39,756 bases of DNA from JAVBPE01 sp031549865 (GCA_031549865.1 JAVBPE010000034.1:1-39756); one strand, 5' to 3'. Shown: positions 1 through 6,354, counted from the stretch's first letter. Notes: generated by a model not told the origin, from the sequence alone. Translations and numbers: made by a program.

Positions 1-219
1 AAAGATGTAGAAATAATAGAAGCACATGCAATGATAGATCATATACATATGCTGGTAAAGATACCGCCCAAACTATCAGTATCAAACTTTATGGGATATC
101 TGAAAGGAAAAAGTACTCTGATGATATTTGAAAGACATGCAAATTTAAAATATAAGTGTGGAAACATGTTCAAATCTTTATTTGAATATGTAATATTGAT
201 TTACTATATCAAAATATGA
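1..219 (+). pseudogene. tnpA: IS200-type transposase (TnpA) remnant, left part outside window
   Basis: The frame is open from base 1 and encodes the middle of an IS200-family Y1 transposase: a DHIHML segment holding the HxH (HUH) metal-binding pair, then IPPK and a FMGYLKGKS stretch typical of the family. After the KYKCGN residues the similarity stops abruptly. The usual segment that follows, with the FWxRGYYV block containing the catalytic tyrosine, is replaced by unrelated residues and a stop at 217-219. The element therefore cannot transpose by itself. Whether the 5' part is intact cannot be seen because the window begins inside the gene. No tnpB or IS end structure was recognised beside it. 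Confidence 0.8.
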
Positions 220-252
220 TAGTCTCTAATAATTAGGAATACAACTAGCTAG

Positions 253-281
253 TTGACACTTTTATCGCAAAAGTGTATAAT
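253..281 (+). promoter_or_regulatory. Consensus sigma-A promoter with internal inverted repeat
   Basis: TTGACA at 253-258 and TATAAT at 276-281 are separated by exactly 17 bases, a full consensus promoter. ACACTTTT (256-263) and AAAAGTGT (269-276) form a perfect inverted repeat with a 5-base spacer lying across the -35/-10 spacer, so it could be an operator. Transcription should begin near 288 and enter the leader of the small hydrophobic ORF at 384. Confidence 0.8.
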
Positions 282-320
282 CAAGGTGTAATAATTATAT
301 GAGTTGCATATAATAAAAAA

Positions 321-338
321 CAAGGAGTTATGATACTC
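321..338 (+). promoter_or_regulatory. Small leader hairpin
   Basis: AGGAGT and ACTCCT form a 6-bp stem with a TATGAT loop in the leader of the plus-strand transcript. The segment CAAGGAGTTAT (321-331) recurs in the same transcript sense in the opposing minus-strand RNA (560-570), as does CAAGGTGT (282-289 and 582-589). The anti-SD-like AGGAG in one RNA could pair with the CTCCT of the other. A role is inferred only. Confidence 0.4.
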
Positions 339-351
339 CTAGTATAGAACT

Positions 352-391
352 AAGAGCATCTAAACAACTTGGTAGGTAGATAGATGCTCTT
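352..391 (+). promoter_or_regulatory. 11-bp stem-loop that buries the ATG of the small hydrophobic ORF, or a terminator
   Basis: AAGAGCATCTA (352-362) pairs perfectly with TAGATGCTCTT (381-391) around an 18-base loop. The 3' arm contains the ATG at 384-386, so translation of the 59-residue ORF would be blocked while the stem is folded, as is common for type I toxin mRNAs. The following bases (TTATTTATTCTTTG) are U-rich but not a clean U-tract, so it could also act as a weak terminator yielding a roughly 105-nt RNA. Confidence 0.5.
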
Positions 392-563
392 TATTTATTC
401 TTTGTATTTAATCAAAGCAGTAATAAGCTTTATAATAGCTATTGTTAAATTGATCATGCAAATAATAAAATTAAGCATAACCCAAAATCATACAAAAGTT
501 ATGCTTAATAAAATGAATTATCATAGGCACCACCTCGTATATATACTTAGGATATATCTATAA
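384..563 (+). CDS. Candidate type I toxin: 59-residue hydrophobic peptide
   Basis: This ATG-to-TAA frame follows the consensus promoter at 253-281. Residues 2-31 form one strongly hydrophobic helix, with the stretch ISFIIAIVKLIMQIIKL near residues 14-30, followed by a basic tail rich in Asn, His, Lys and Arg. The pattern resembles the small putative holin-like/TxpA-BsrG class of membrane toxins (recalled, not searched). A GGTAGG stretch 7-12 bases upstream is only a weak ribosome binding site, an in-frame TAG lies directly before the ATG, and the ATG is sequestered in a stem. The codons from about residue 30 to the stop are covered by a convergent antisense RNA. The alternative is non-coding DNA of a decayed mobile element. 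The coding call is moderate to low. Confidence 0.4.
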   Translation: MLFIYSLYLIKAVISFIIAIVKLIMQIIKLSITQNHTKVMLNKMNYHRHHLVYILRIYL

Positions 564-590
564 CTCCTTGCCAAGGGTTTAACACCTTGC
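465..590 (-). ncRNA. Candidate antisense RNA (antitoxin) opposing the hydrophobic ORF
   Basis: A minus-strand promoter (597-624) should start an RNA near 590. It would end at the stem AAGCATAAC/GTTATGCTT (473-481 and 498-506) followed on the minus strand by a U-rich stretch, giving about 120 nt. It is fully complementary to the 3' half of the plus-strand ORF at 384-563, the arrangement known for txpA/RatA and bsrG/SR4. The RNA also contains GAGGTGG ahead of a 17-codon frame (524 down to 471) whose stop lies in the terminator stem. A short coding function therefore cannot be excluded. Confidence 0.4.
473..506 (-). terminator. Terminator hairpin of the antisense RNA
   Basis: A perfect 9-bp stem with a 16-base loop is followed on the minus strand by TAATTTTATTATTTG. 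No T-run follows on the plus strand, so termination is expected mainly for minus-strand transcription. Confidence 0.5.
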
Positions 591-596
591 AATTAA

Positions 597-624
597 ATTA
601 TAACAAATTATTTAGAAATGACAA
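597..624 (-). promoter_or_regulatory. Minus-strand promoter of the antisense RNA
   Basis: Read on the minus strand: TTGTCA (624-619), a 16-base spacer, then TATAAT (602-597). This is close to consensus and faces the promoter at 253-281, so the two transcripts converge. Confidence 0.65.
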
Positions 625-741
625 CGTAAAATAAAAAAATACTATCTAAAATATTATTATAGAAGTAAGTTTATTTTTAAATATTAAATCTATCTAGATG
701 TTGGCGTATAAGGTGCTTTCTGGTCTACCAAATAACTAATT

Positions 742-774
742 AGTATTGATACATTAGATATTAATACTTTTTTT
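742..774 (+). terminator. Probable rho-independent terminator
   Basis: AGTATTGATA (742-751) pairs with TATTAATACT (759-768) as a 10-bp stem with one G-U pair. The loop is 7 bases, and a T7 run starts at 768. It may stop read-through from the locus at 253-563. Confidence 0.5.
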
Positions 775-918
775 GTCTTTCAATGTAAATTAAAAAATAT
801 ATTATACTTAAAATTTTGATAATCATGGAAATTAATTATTAATAAATTAGTTTTTTTATATTAATTGTAATTCATTGTTACAAGTATTGCATTAGAGATT
901 TAAATAATTATTAAAATA

Positions 919-927
919 TGATATAAT
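919..927 (+). promoter_or_regulatory. Extended -10 promoter
   Basis: TG-A-TATAAT at 919-927 is an extended -10 element without a good -35. A start near 934 makes the ATG at 928 unusable and supports the ATG at 952 as the start of the next gene. Confidence 0.6.
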
Positions 928-951
928 ATGATAAAAAAGGTGATTAGCAAA

Positions 952-1284
952 ATGGAAGAAAAAATACGAAATATTACTATAACAAGGCAAAAAAGATTTT
1001 GGGCGTCAATGAAAAAATTTCGATGTTATATAGACGATCAATGTGTTGCTGAAATAGGAAATGGCAAAACAATTACTTTTCAGGTAAATCCAGGACGACA
1101 TGAGCTAATTGTTACCTTTATTACGGATAATCAATACATTGGCAATGAAAGGTTTAGTGGTGGTTTTATAAGCAATAAAATTATTGTAAATGATGATAGT
1201 AATGACAAAAAATTTTACTTAAAAGTAAGTGTTAGCTCCTGGAATGGAAAAGGAGAATTTATTTTAATACCACAAGATTTATAA
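952..1284 (+). CDS. Small protein of unknown function, beta-rich
   Basis: A 110-residue soluble protein without signal peptide or membrane segment. The start at 952 is chosen because AAAGGTGA (936-943) sits 8 bases upstream and the extended -10 ends at 927. An earlier in-frame ATG at 928 would lie upstream of the transcription start. The N-terminal part (basic residues, then CYIDDQCVAEIGNGKTITF and NPGRHELIV) has the look of a short PEGA-like or Ig-like beta sandwich in which a strand-turn motif presents an IGNG turn. This family placement is a guess from pattern only. It stands alone with its own promoter; no partner gene is evident. Confidence 0.7.
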   Translation: MEEKIRNITITRQKRFWASMKKFRCYIDDQCVAEIGNGKTITFQVNPGRHELIVTFITDNQYIGNERFSGGFISNKIIVNDDSNDKKFYLKVSVSSWNGKGEFILIPQDL

Positions 1285-1311
1285 GAAAGTAAAAAATATC
1301 ATCAGCTTGAA

Positions 1312-1325
1312 ATTATTGCAATAAT
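1312..1325. repeat. 14-bp perfect palindrome
   Basis: ATTATTGCAATAAT reads the same on both strands. It lies in the 254-base gap between the small unknown gene and the NYN gene. It could be an operator or part of a weak hairpin; it has no T-tract of its own. Confidence 0.3.
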
Positions 1326-1538
1326 GAAGTAATTAATGCTTCAAATATGGCAACCTTTTTAATGAATTTTAAGAAATGACTGAAGAATGAATTATAATAT
1401 GAAAATAGTTTATACTTGCAAAGTTTGTATACTTCTTGTTTAAATTATGCTAATCTAATTATAGATAATAACAATATAATTTCTTAATAGGAAAAAGAAT
1501 AAATAAATACTTGTTTTATAAAAAGGGGGTAATAATAA

Positions 1539-2345
1539 GTGGATAATAAGAATTATGCAGTATTAGTAGATTCAGATAATATTGCATGTAAATATATTGA
1601 GGGAATTATTGAGGAATTAAGTAATTTTGGAAATACTCCTGTTAGAAGGGTTTATGGCGATTTTAATAATAAGAATGAATGGAAAGACACTTGTTTAACA
1701 TATTCATTTAAACAAATGCATCAATTTAATTATACAATAGGTAAAAGTGCAACAGATGCAACAATGATAATTGACGCAATGGATTTACTTTATAAAGAAA
1801 GTTATTTAGATGGCTTTGTTATTGTATCAAGTGATTCAGATTTTACTGGGTTATGCCAAAGATTAAGGGAAGCAAACAAAGAAGTTATTGGAATGGGAGA
1901 GAAAAAAACTCCTGCATCAATTATAAGTGCTTGCTCCTCATTTAAATATTTAGAAAATTTAATTAAAAATGAATCTTCTGAAGATGAACCAAAATCAATA
2001 AAAGATATTTCTTTTAAAATAGAAGGGATTATTTCCGAAAATAATGGAAGCATTAGTGTATCTCGTCTAAAAGAAAAATTGGTTAAATTGCAACCTGATT
2101 TTGATGAAAAAAATTATGGATATAATCAAATGAAAAAATTGCTAGAAGCAATTGGTTTGAAAATTGAAAATAGAAGCGGTACTGCATATGTCTCTGTTAA
2201 AGATTATGAAAATAAATTAAATAAAGAGAAAAAACATGTTTCTGAACTTATAATAGATTTTATAAAAAAATCTAAAGATCAAAATGTCAATTTAGGACAA
2301 ATTCAAAAACATTTATTAGAAAAAAAATTAATTACAAAGATTTAG
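1539..2345 (+). CDS. NYN (LabA/DUF88-type) domain protein with OST-HTH domains, C-terminus frameshifted
   Basis: GTG start preceded by AAGGGGGT (1523-1530). Residues 5-140 form a PIN-like NYN ribonuclease domain: VLVDSDN (D11, D13), SATDATM (D73) and SSDSDFTGL (D99, D101) supply the acidic metal-binding site. Residues about 157-220 are a first OST-HTH/LOTUS RNA-binding domain, ending GYNQMKKLLEAIG and a short beta hairpin. A second OST-HTH starts near residue 233 but is cut at residue 268 by a frameshift in an A8 tract (2320-2327). The expected continuation is intact in the next frame to 2440. The family is thought to act in RNA metabolism. The NYN and first LOTUS domains should still be made. 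Confidence 0.9.
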   Translation: MDNKNYAVLVDSDNIACKYIEGIIEELSNFGNTPVRRVYGDFNNKNEWKDTCLTYSFKQMHQFNYTIGKSATDATMIIDAMDLLYKESYLDGFVIVSSDSDFTGLCQRLREANKEVIGMGEKKTPASIISACSSFKYLENLIKNESSEDEPKSIKDISFKIEGIISENNGSISVSRLKEKLVKLQPDFDEKNYGYNQMKKLLEAIGLKIENRSGTAYVSVKDYENKLNKEKKHVSELIIDFIKKSKDQNVNLGQIQKHLLEKKLITKI

Positions 2346-2440
2346 GATATTCAAAATTTATAACTTTTATTAAATCTTTTGATGAATTAAAAACAACTAA
2401 AAATAATGTTACTATAAAAGTAAAAGTGAATAAAAAATAA
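2320..2440 (+). other. Out-of-frame C-terminal end of the second OST-HTH domain
   Basis: One additional A in the A8 tract at 2320-2327 would turn the reading into INYKDLGYSKFITFIKSFDE and on to a TAA at 2438-2440, giving a 300-residue protein. KDLGYSKF is the hallmark helix of a LOTUS domain, so this is the true continuation. The slip may be a real mutation, a phase-variable tract, or a homopolymer sequencing error. Confidence 0.85.
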
Positions 2441-2486
2441 TACTTCTTATTATGAAGCAAAAGAGCGTAACTCGGAGGATAAATAT

Positions 2487-2951
2487 ATGCTAAAAAAAAT
2501 AATATTTTTATTGCCATTAATCTTTTTCAGTTTAATATCTTGTAATAATTCAAGTAAAGTATATATTAATGGGAATATATCTGAAATAGAAATTTTAAAT
2601 ATTTTATATGAATCTGTAGATATAAATGAAAGAAATGATTGTTTTATTACTTTAATATATGATTCTAATGCCCCATATTCACATTTCCTATGGGTTTCAA
2701 GTAATACTGATTTAAATAATGATGATTTTATTGAAGTTGATTGTGTAGGTTTAATTAATTATGACTCAAATAATATCATTACAAATAATGGGGCAATAAG
2801 TGAAAGTGATTTAGAAAATGGATCAATTTTAATTCTTTATACAATAAATAATGAAGTCCTAGCAACTTCCCCTGCTAAATTAGTGGTTGAATCAATATAT
2901 TATTTAGGATATAAAACAGAAGCGATATTAGATTATAGTCATTCTATTTAG
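2487..2951 (+). CDS. Putative lipoprotein of unknown function
   Basis: A 154-residue protein with a type II signal peptide: MLKK, a hydrophobic core, then the lipobox LISC with the lipidated Cys at residue 19. GGAGG lies 7 bases before the ATG. The mature part is acidic and probably beta-rich, with no motif I can name. It contains few cysteines and no transmembrane segment beyond the signal. It ends about 40 bases before a strong bidirectional terminator, and its nearest upstream neighbour is the frameshifted NYN gene. No function is assigned. Confidence 0.8.
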   Translation: MLKKIIFLLPLIFFSLISCNNSSKVYINGNISEIEILNILYESVDINERNDCFITLIYDSNAPYSHFLWVSSNTDLNNDDFIEVDCVGLINYDSNNIITNNGAISESDLENGSILILYTINNEVLATSPAKLVVESIYYLGYKTEAILDYSHSI

Positions 2952-2990
2952 ATATTAAATGTATTGCTAATAAAATGAAGTTATAAAGAA

Positions 2991-3019
2991 AAAAGTTTGC
3001 AAATTTTTTGCAAACTTTT
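2991..3019. terminator. Bidirectional terminator between convergent genes
   Basis: AAAAGTTTGCAAA (2991-3003) pairs with TTTGCAAACTTTT (3007-3019) over a TTT loop, a 13-bp perfect stem. It is flanked by A-rich and T-rich ends on both sides and serves the lipoprotein gene (plus) and the PII-like operon (minus). Confidence 0.9.
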
Positions 3020-3023
3020 ATTT

Positions 3024-3377
3024 TCATTCATCTTTTTTTTCAATAACTGGAGTTTCAACATTATGAAATTTTGATAAGATTTTAAAATCTTCAACTGGTA
3101 ATGTAAATACAATGCCGTGAGCATCAGTAGCTAAACCAGCATTTCTTAAAATACCATCCATAATGTTATTTTTATTTTCTTGACTAGAAACAATTAAAAC
3201 AACTTCTTTTTCTTCATGTAAAATTATATTGAAAAATTTGGCCATTTCTTTAGTGCCTGAACCACGTCCATGGATAATTGTTCCACCTGTTGCACCGCGT
3301 TCTCTTACGACTTCCATTACACTGTCAGCAAATCCACGATCAACAATTGTAACTAATAATACGTTATTTTTTTCCAT
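3024..3377 (-). CDS. PII-like signalling protein (second of a pair)
   Basis: A 117-residue protein with the ferredoxin-like PII layout: a first strand VLLVTIVDRG, a helix FADSVMEVVRERGATGGTII, then HGRGSGTKEMAKFF in the T-loop region, and a B-loop/second-helix part. The RGATGGT and HGRG pieces match P-II family nitrogen regulators that bind nucleotides or 2-oxoglutarate, but no uridylylation tyrosine motif is obvious. Its ATG overlaps the stop of the upstream paralogue by one base (TAATG), so the two are coupled in translation and sit behind the DUF1538 gene. Role as a regulator of that membrane protein is inferred from gene order. Confidence 0.8.
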   Translation of the reverse strand: MEKNNVLLVTIVDRGFADSVMEVVRERGATGGTIIHGRGSGTKEMAKFFNIILHEEKEVVLIVSSQENKNNIMDGILRNAGLATDAHGIVFTLPVEDFKILSKFHNVETPVIEKKDE

Positions 3378-3712
3378 TATGCTAAATCTCCTTTCAAAAT
3401 ATTGAATGCGTTAATTCCACCAACACTACTTAAGTTAATAGAGAATAATATTCCACTTTGATGATAACTTTCACTGATTTTTTCTATTAAGTTATTTGCT
3501 TTTTCAAGTTCAGATACAAATGCTACGATATCTTTTGAAGAATCATCAAGTCCAAGCATTTGTCTAAAATTTGAAGGAGCAGTACCCATTCCTTGACATA
3601 AGAAATGGAATTTAATATTGTTTTCTTCTAATAACTCAAATATTGATTCACTTTTACCATGTTCTACAATCGTAAAAACAAGTTTTAAAGCTTTTTTATC
3701 GCTATTATTCAT
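3377..3712 (-). CDS. PII-like protein (first of a pair)
   Basis: 111 residues. The start at 3712 (MNNSDKK) is chosen because GGAGGT lies 7 bases upstream, inside the end of the DUF1538 gene. The longer frame up to 3745 would begin within that coding sequence. The fold pattern is again beta-alpha-beta: LKLVFTIVEHG, a helix ESIFELLEENNI, the loop CQGMGTAPSNFRQMLGL and KDIVAFVSE. It is more divergent than the downstream partner, lacks the HGRG motif, and may form a heteromer with it or be its degenerate copy. The stop overlaps the next start. Confidence 0.7.
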   Translation of the reverse strand: MNNSDKKALKLVFTIVEHGKSESIFELLEENNIKFHFLCQGMGTAPSNFRQMLGLDDSSKDIVAFVSELEKANNLIEKISESYHQSGILFSINLSSVGGINAFNILKGDLA

Positions 3713-3713
3713 A

Positions 3714-5213
3714 TTATACCTCCAACTCAATAACATCGAAGTCATCAGCTACTAAGATAGATTCAGTAGTAGTTCGACGAGCTTTAATATTAGAAATTAA
3801 TCCTAAGATTTGAATTGTAATAAGTGGTGATAATGATACAAATGCAATTAATCCGAATGCATCATGCAAGATATCTCCACCTAATGCTGAACATGCTCCT
3901 AGACCAAGTGGTAATAAGAATGCTGCAGTCATCGGTCCTGATGCAACTCCACCTGAGTCAAAAGCAAGAGCAGTAAATATTTTTGGAACAAGGAATGATA
4001 ATGTGAATGCAATAATATATCCAGGTACTAAAATCCAAAATATTGATATACCAGTAATAATTCTAATCATTGCTAAGGCAATTGCTACTCCAACTCCACA
4101 CATTAAATACATCATTAATGTTTTTCTTTTAATTCTTCCATCACTAATTTCTTCAATTCTTGAACCTAACACTTGAATTGCTGGCTCAGAAACAACCAAG
4201 AAGAAACCAATTAATAGACCAACCGGTATTAATAACCATTTATTATAATCAGCAAGCAAATAGCCAATTTCTTTACCAATACTAGTAAATCCACCATTTG
4301 CTCCGACTAAGAAAATAACCAAACCAACATAAGTAAATAATATTCCAATTAAAATCTTAAATAAATTTGTTTTAGGTGTTTTGATTAAGAAAATTTGGAA
4401 AAGCATAAATACAGCAGTAATTATTAACAATGGTATAAATACATCGCTCATTGTTTGAAATATTATAGATGTTAAATCATTAAATGAGAAGTGAACTAAA
4501 CTTTCAGCTCCTGAAGTTATTGTTCCACCAGAGAATGCGCCAAGTAACATAACTAACATGATTGGGCCAACACAGCATAAGCAAATAAGTCCAAAACTAT
4601 CTGAGGCATCATTATTACCTTTAATAGTGGCAATACCTATACCAAAGGCCATAATAAATGGAACTGTAATTGCCCCGGTTACTGCCCCACCAGCATCAAA
4701 TCCAACGCCAATAAAATCTGATTTTCCGATAATAGTTAAAATTATAGCAATTGCGAAAACTATTCCATATAAAATCATTAAAATGCGATTTAAATTTAAA
4801 TCAAATATTATTTTAGCTAATGCAAGTATTAAAAATATTCCTACACCAACTCCTACTATAATGAGTAAAATCCAAGGGTTTATTGCTTCACTTAACTGAG
4901 CTGATAATACTGTTAAACCAGGTTCTGTAATTGCAATAATTAATCCTATAAAGAAAGATACAATAAATATAAACCATAACTTTTTTGTCCTAGTGATTCT
5001 AGAACCAATAAGTTCACCAATTGGCATTATTGCGTTATCAATTCCTATTGTAAATAAAGCCATTCCAACAATAAGTAACGCAGAAGATACAATAAATCCT
5101 ATTATGCTATCTGTTGGAAGGTCAATAACAAATAAACCTAATAAAACAACAATAACAGTTAAAGGGAATACTGCAAAAAAAGCCTCTTTAAATTTTGTTT
5201 TTAATCTGTTCAT
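3714..5213 (-). CDS. DUF1538 family integral membrane protein
   Basis: 499 residues with about a dozen membrane helices, made of two homologous halves some 246 residues apart. Matching motifs are TEPGL (96-100) and SEPAI (342-346), FDAGGAVTGAIT (172-183) and FDSGGVASGPMT (418-429), and DSFGLI (205-210) and DAFGLI (451-456). Conserved Glu, Asp and Gly in the paired motifs look like the heart of a transport path, but no substrate is known to me for DUF1538. GGAGGCGAG precedes the ATG. It is the first gene of an operon with two PII-like proteins, which suggests that transport is gated by a metabolite-sensing PII partner, in the way AmtB is by GlnK. That analogy is inference. Confidence 0.9.
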   Translation of the reverse strand: MNRLKTKFKEAFFAVFPLTVIVVLLGLFVIDLPTDSIIGFIVSSALLIVGMALFTIGIDNAIMPIGELIGSRITRTKKLWFIFIVSFFIGLIIAITEPGLTVLSAQLSEAINPWILLIIVGVGVGIFLILALAKIIFDLNLNRILMILYGIVFAIAIILTIIGKSDFIGVGFDAGGAVTGAITVPFIMAFGIGIATIKGNNDASDSFGLICLCCVGPIMLVMLLGAFSGGTITSGAESLVHFSFNDLTSIIFQTMSDVFIPLLIITAVFMLFQIFLIKTPKTNLFKILIGILFTYVGLVIFLVGANGGFTSIGKEIGYLLADYNKWLLIPVGLLIGFFLVVSEPAIQVLGSRIEEISDGRIKRKTLMMYLMCGVGVAIALAMIRIITGISIFWILVPGYIIAFTLSFLVPKIFTALAFDSGGVASGPMTAAFLLPLGLGACSALGGDILHDAFGLIAFVSLSPLITIQILGLISNIKARRTTTESILVADDFDVIELEV

Positions 5214-5232
5214 TTTCTCGCCTCCTTTTTTA

Positions 5233-5251
5233 ATTATACCTTATATAAGGT
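5233..5251 (-). promoter_or_regulatory. Promoter of the DUF1538 operon with palindromic operator
   Basis: Minus-strand TATAAT lies at 5238-5233. The perfect 14-bp palindrome ACCTTATATAAGGT (5238-5251) abuts and slightly overlaps its upstream side, filling the spacer, so a dimeric repressor could act here. The -35 (GTTAAA near 5261-5256) is weak. Confidence 0.55.
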
Positions 5252-5315
5252 AATATTTAACCCCTAAATTTTTTTTTCATAATTTCCCACAATTTGTTTT
5301 AAAAAAAATATTAAT

Positions 5316-5380
5316 TTTACAAGTTCTTTACAATTCTTTACAAATGTTAGATTTATTCATAAATTTTTTTTAGATAAAAT
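5316..5380 (+). promoter_or_regulatory. Pho box and promoter of the pst-pho operon
   Basis: TTTACA occurs at 5316-5321, 5327-5332 and 5337-5342, with a degenerate fourth copy (TTAGAT) at 5347-5352. The spacing is 10-11 bases, one helical turn. This is the known PhoP-binding layout of Bacilli (TT-ACA-like repeats). The array ends where the -35 should be, and TAAAAT at 5375-5380 is the -10, so PhoP would activate from the -35 position. There is no good sigma -35. Confidence 0.85.
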
Positions 5381-5409
5381 ACAAGTGTAAAACAAAAAGG
5401 AGAATATTT

Positions 5410-6333
5410 ATGAAGAAAATATTTAGTATTTTAGCAGCAGTTGTAGCTGTATTTAGTTTAGCAAGTTGTAATGAAGTTAAAGATCCAGAAATAAAAGTTT
5501 ACACAAGAGATACAACAAGTGGAACAAGAGATGGTTTCTTTACAACAATAGATTTTAAAGATGCAGTAGCGGATAATACAAAATTAGTATCAACATATGT
5601 AGAAGCAGAAACAAATGGAGATATGATTAATTATTTGAAAAATGATAAATATGGAATAGGATATATCTCATTATCGTCTTTAGCGGATTCAACTTTAAAA
5701 GGTTTAAAGTATGAAGGTGTAATCCCAACTGAAGAAAATGTCAATTTAGGAACTTATAAATTAACAAGAAATTTTAATTATTGTGTAAGAGAAGAATTTG
5801 ATAATGATAAAGAAAGACAAATAGTAGAGGCATTTGTTGCATATCTAAGTACAAAAAATGCAAAAACAACTATTAAACAAAAAGATGGTATTTTACCAGA
5901 AATTGACTCAACCGTTCCAACATGGGATTCAATAAAAGGAAATTATCCAATTTGTAATGAAGATAACTCAAGTATCACAATTAGATTTGGTGGTTCAACA
6001 TCATGTGATAAAATAGCTAAAGCTTTATCACAAGAATTCAGTTTAAAATGTGGAAATTTCAAAATTGAACATGACCATACAGGTTCTGGTGATGCGTATA
6101 AAAGAACTCAAGGTAGTGAAAAAGATGGGGCAAACAAATTACATATTGCTTATGCATCAAGAGAATTCAAATTGACTTCTGATGAACCATGTGCACAAGG
6201 AACATATGCCAAAATGTGTGTAGATGCAATTGTAATTGCAGTTAATTCAAATAATAGTATCGATGCTATTACAAAAGCAACAGCCAAAAGTATTTATAGT
6301 GGTGAAATTACTAAATGGAGTGAAATAGAATAG
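5410..6333 (+). CDS. pstS: Phosphate-binding lipoprotein PstS, circularly permuted
   Basis: 307 residues with signal peptide and lipobox LASC (Cys 20). It binds phosphate for the PstCAB transporter. The usual PstS order is reversed. Residues 28-160 hold the part that is normally C-terminal: YTRDTTSGTRDGFF, then GIGYISL and LKYEGV. Residues 190-307 hold the normally N-terminal part: FGGSTSCDKIAKAL, HTGSGDAYK, IAYASREF, DAIVIAVN, and the end IYSGEITKWSEI, which in ordinary PstS runs straight into the R-D-SGSGTR loop. All phosphate-loop motifs are present, so the fold should be complete. AAGGAG precedes the ATG. The stop codon lies inside a terminator hairpin. Confidence 0.9.
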   Translation: MKKIFSILAAVVAVFSLASCNEVKDPEIKVYTRDTTSGTRDGFFTTIDFKDAVADNTKLVSTYVEAETNGDMINYLKNDKYGIGYISLSSLADSTLKGLKYEGVIPTEENVNLGTYKLTRNFNYCVREEFDNDKERQIVEAFVAYLSTKNAKTTIKQKDGILPEIDSTVPTWDSIKGNYPICNEDNSSITIRFGGSTSCDKIAKALSQEFSLKCGNFKIEHDHTGSGDAYKRTQGSEKDGANKLHIAYASREFKLTSDEPCAQGTYAKMCVDAIVIAVNSNNSIDAITKATAKSIYSGEITKWSEIE

Positions 6334-6349
6334 CCTAGCTATTCTTTTT
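6327..6349 (+). terminator. Intercistronic terminator overlapping the pstS stop codon
   Basis: AGAATAGC (6327-6334) pairs with GCTATTCT (6338-6345) over a CTA loop and runs into T5. The pstS stop TAG (6331-6333) is within the stem. Partial termination here would give much more binding protein than permease. Confidence 0.75.
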
Positions 6350-6354
6350 GGCTT

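Larger units (their letters stand above)
564..918. other. Intergenic stretch without a recognised gene
   Basis: Beyond the antisense promoter, the only feature found is a terminator-like stem at 742-774 with no convincing gene upstream of it. The short GC-richer patch near 700-735 may be the relic of something deleted. No open frame with a start and ribosome binding site was found. Confidence 0.4.

Noticed and set aside
471..524. 17-codon minus-strand frame with GAGGTGG upstream, stop inside the terminator stem
   Set aside because: Too short and only weakly hydrophobic to call a peptide; the RNA is better read as an antisense RNA. Kept as an alternative in that entry.
1802..2053. 83-codon minus-strand frame inside the NYN gene
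   Set aside because: Lies wholly opposite a clear domain-bearing gene, with no ribosome site.
2332..2517. 61-codon minus-strand frame opposite the NYN tail and lipoprotein start
   Set aside because: Its hydrophobicity comes from opposing A-rich codons; the plus strand carries the frameshifted LOTUS end.
4558..4899. 113-codon plus-strand frame inside the DUF1538 gene
   Set aside because: Proline- and lysine-rich shadow of membrane-helix codons; no start signals.
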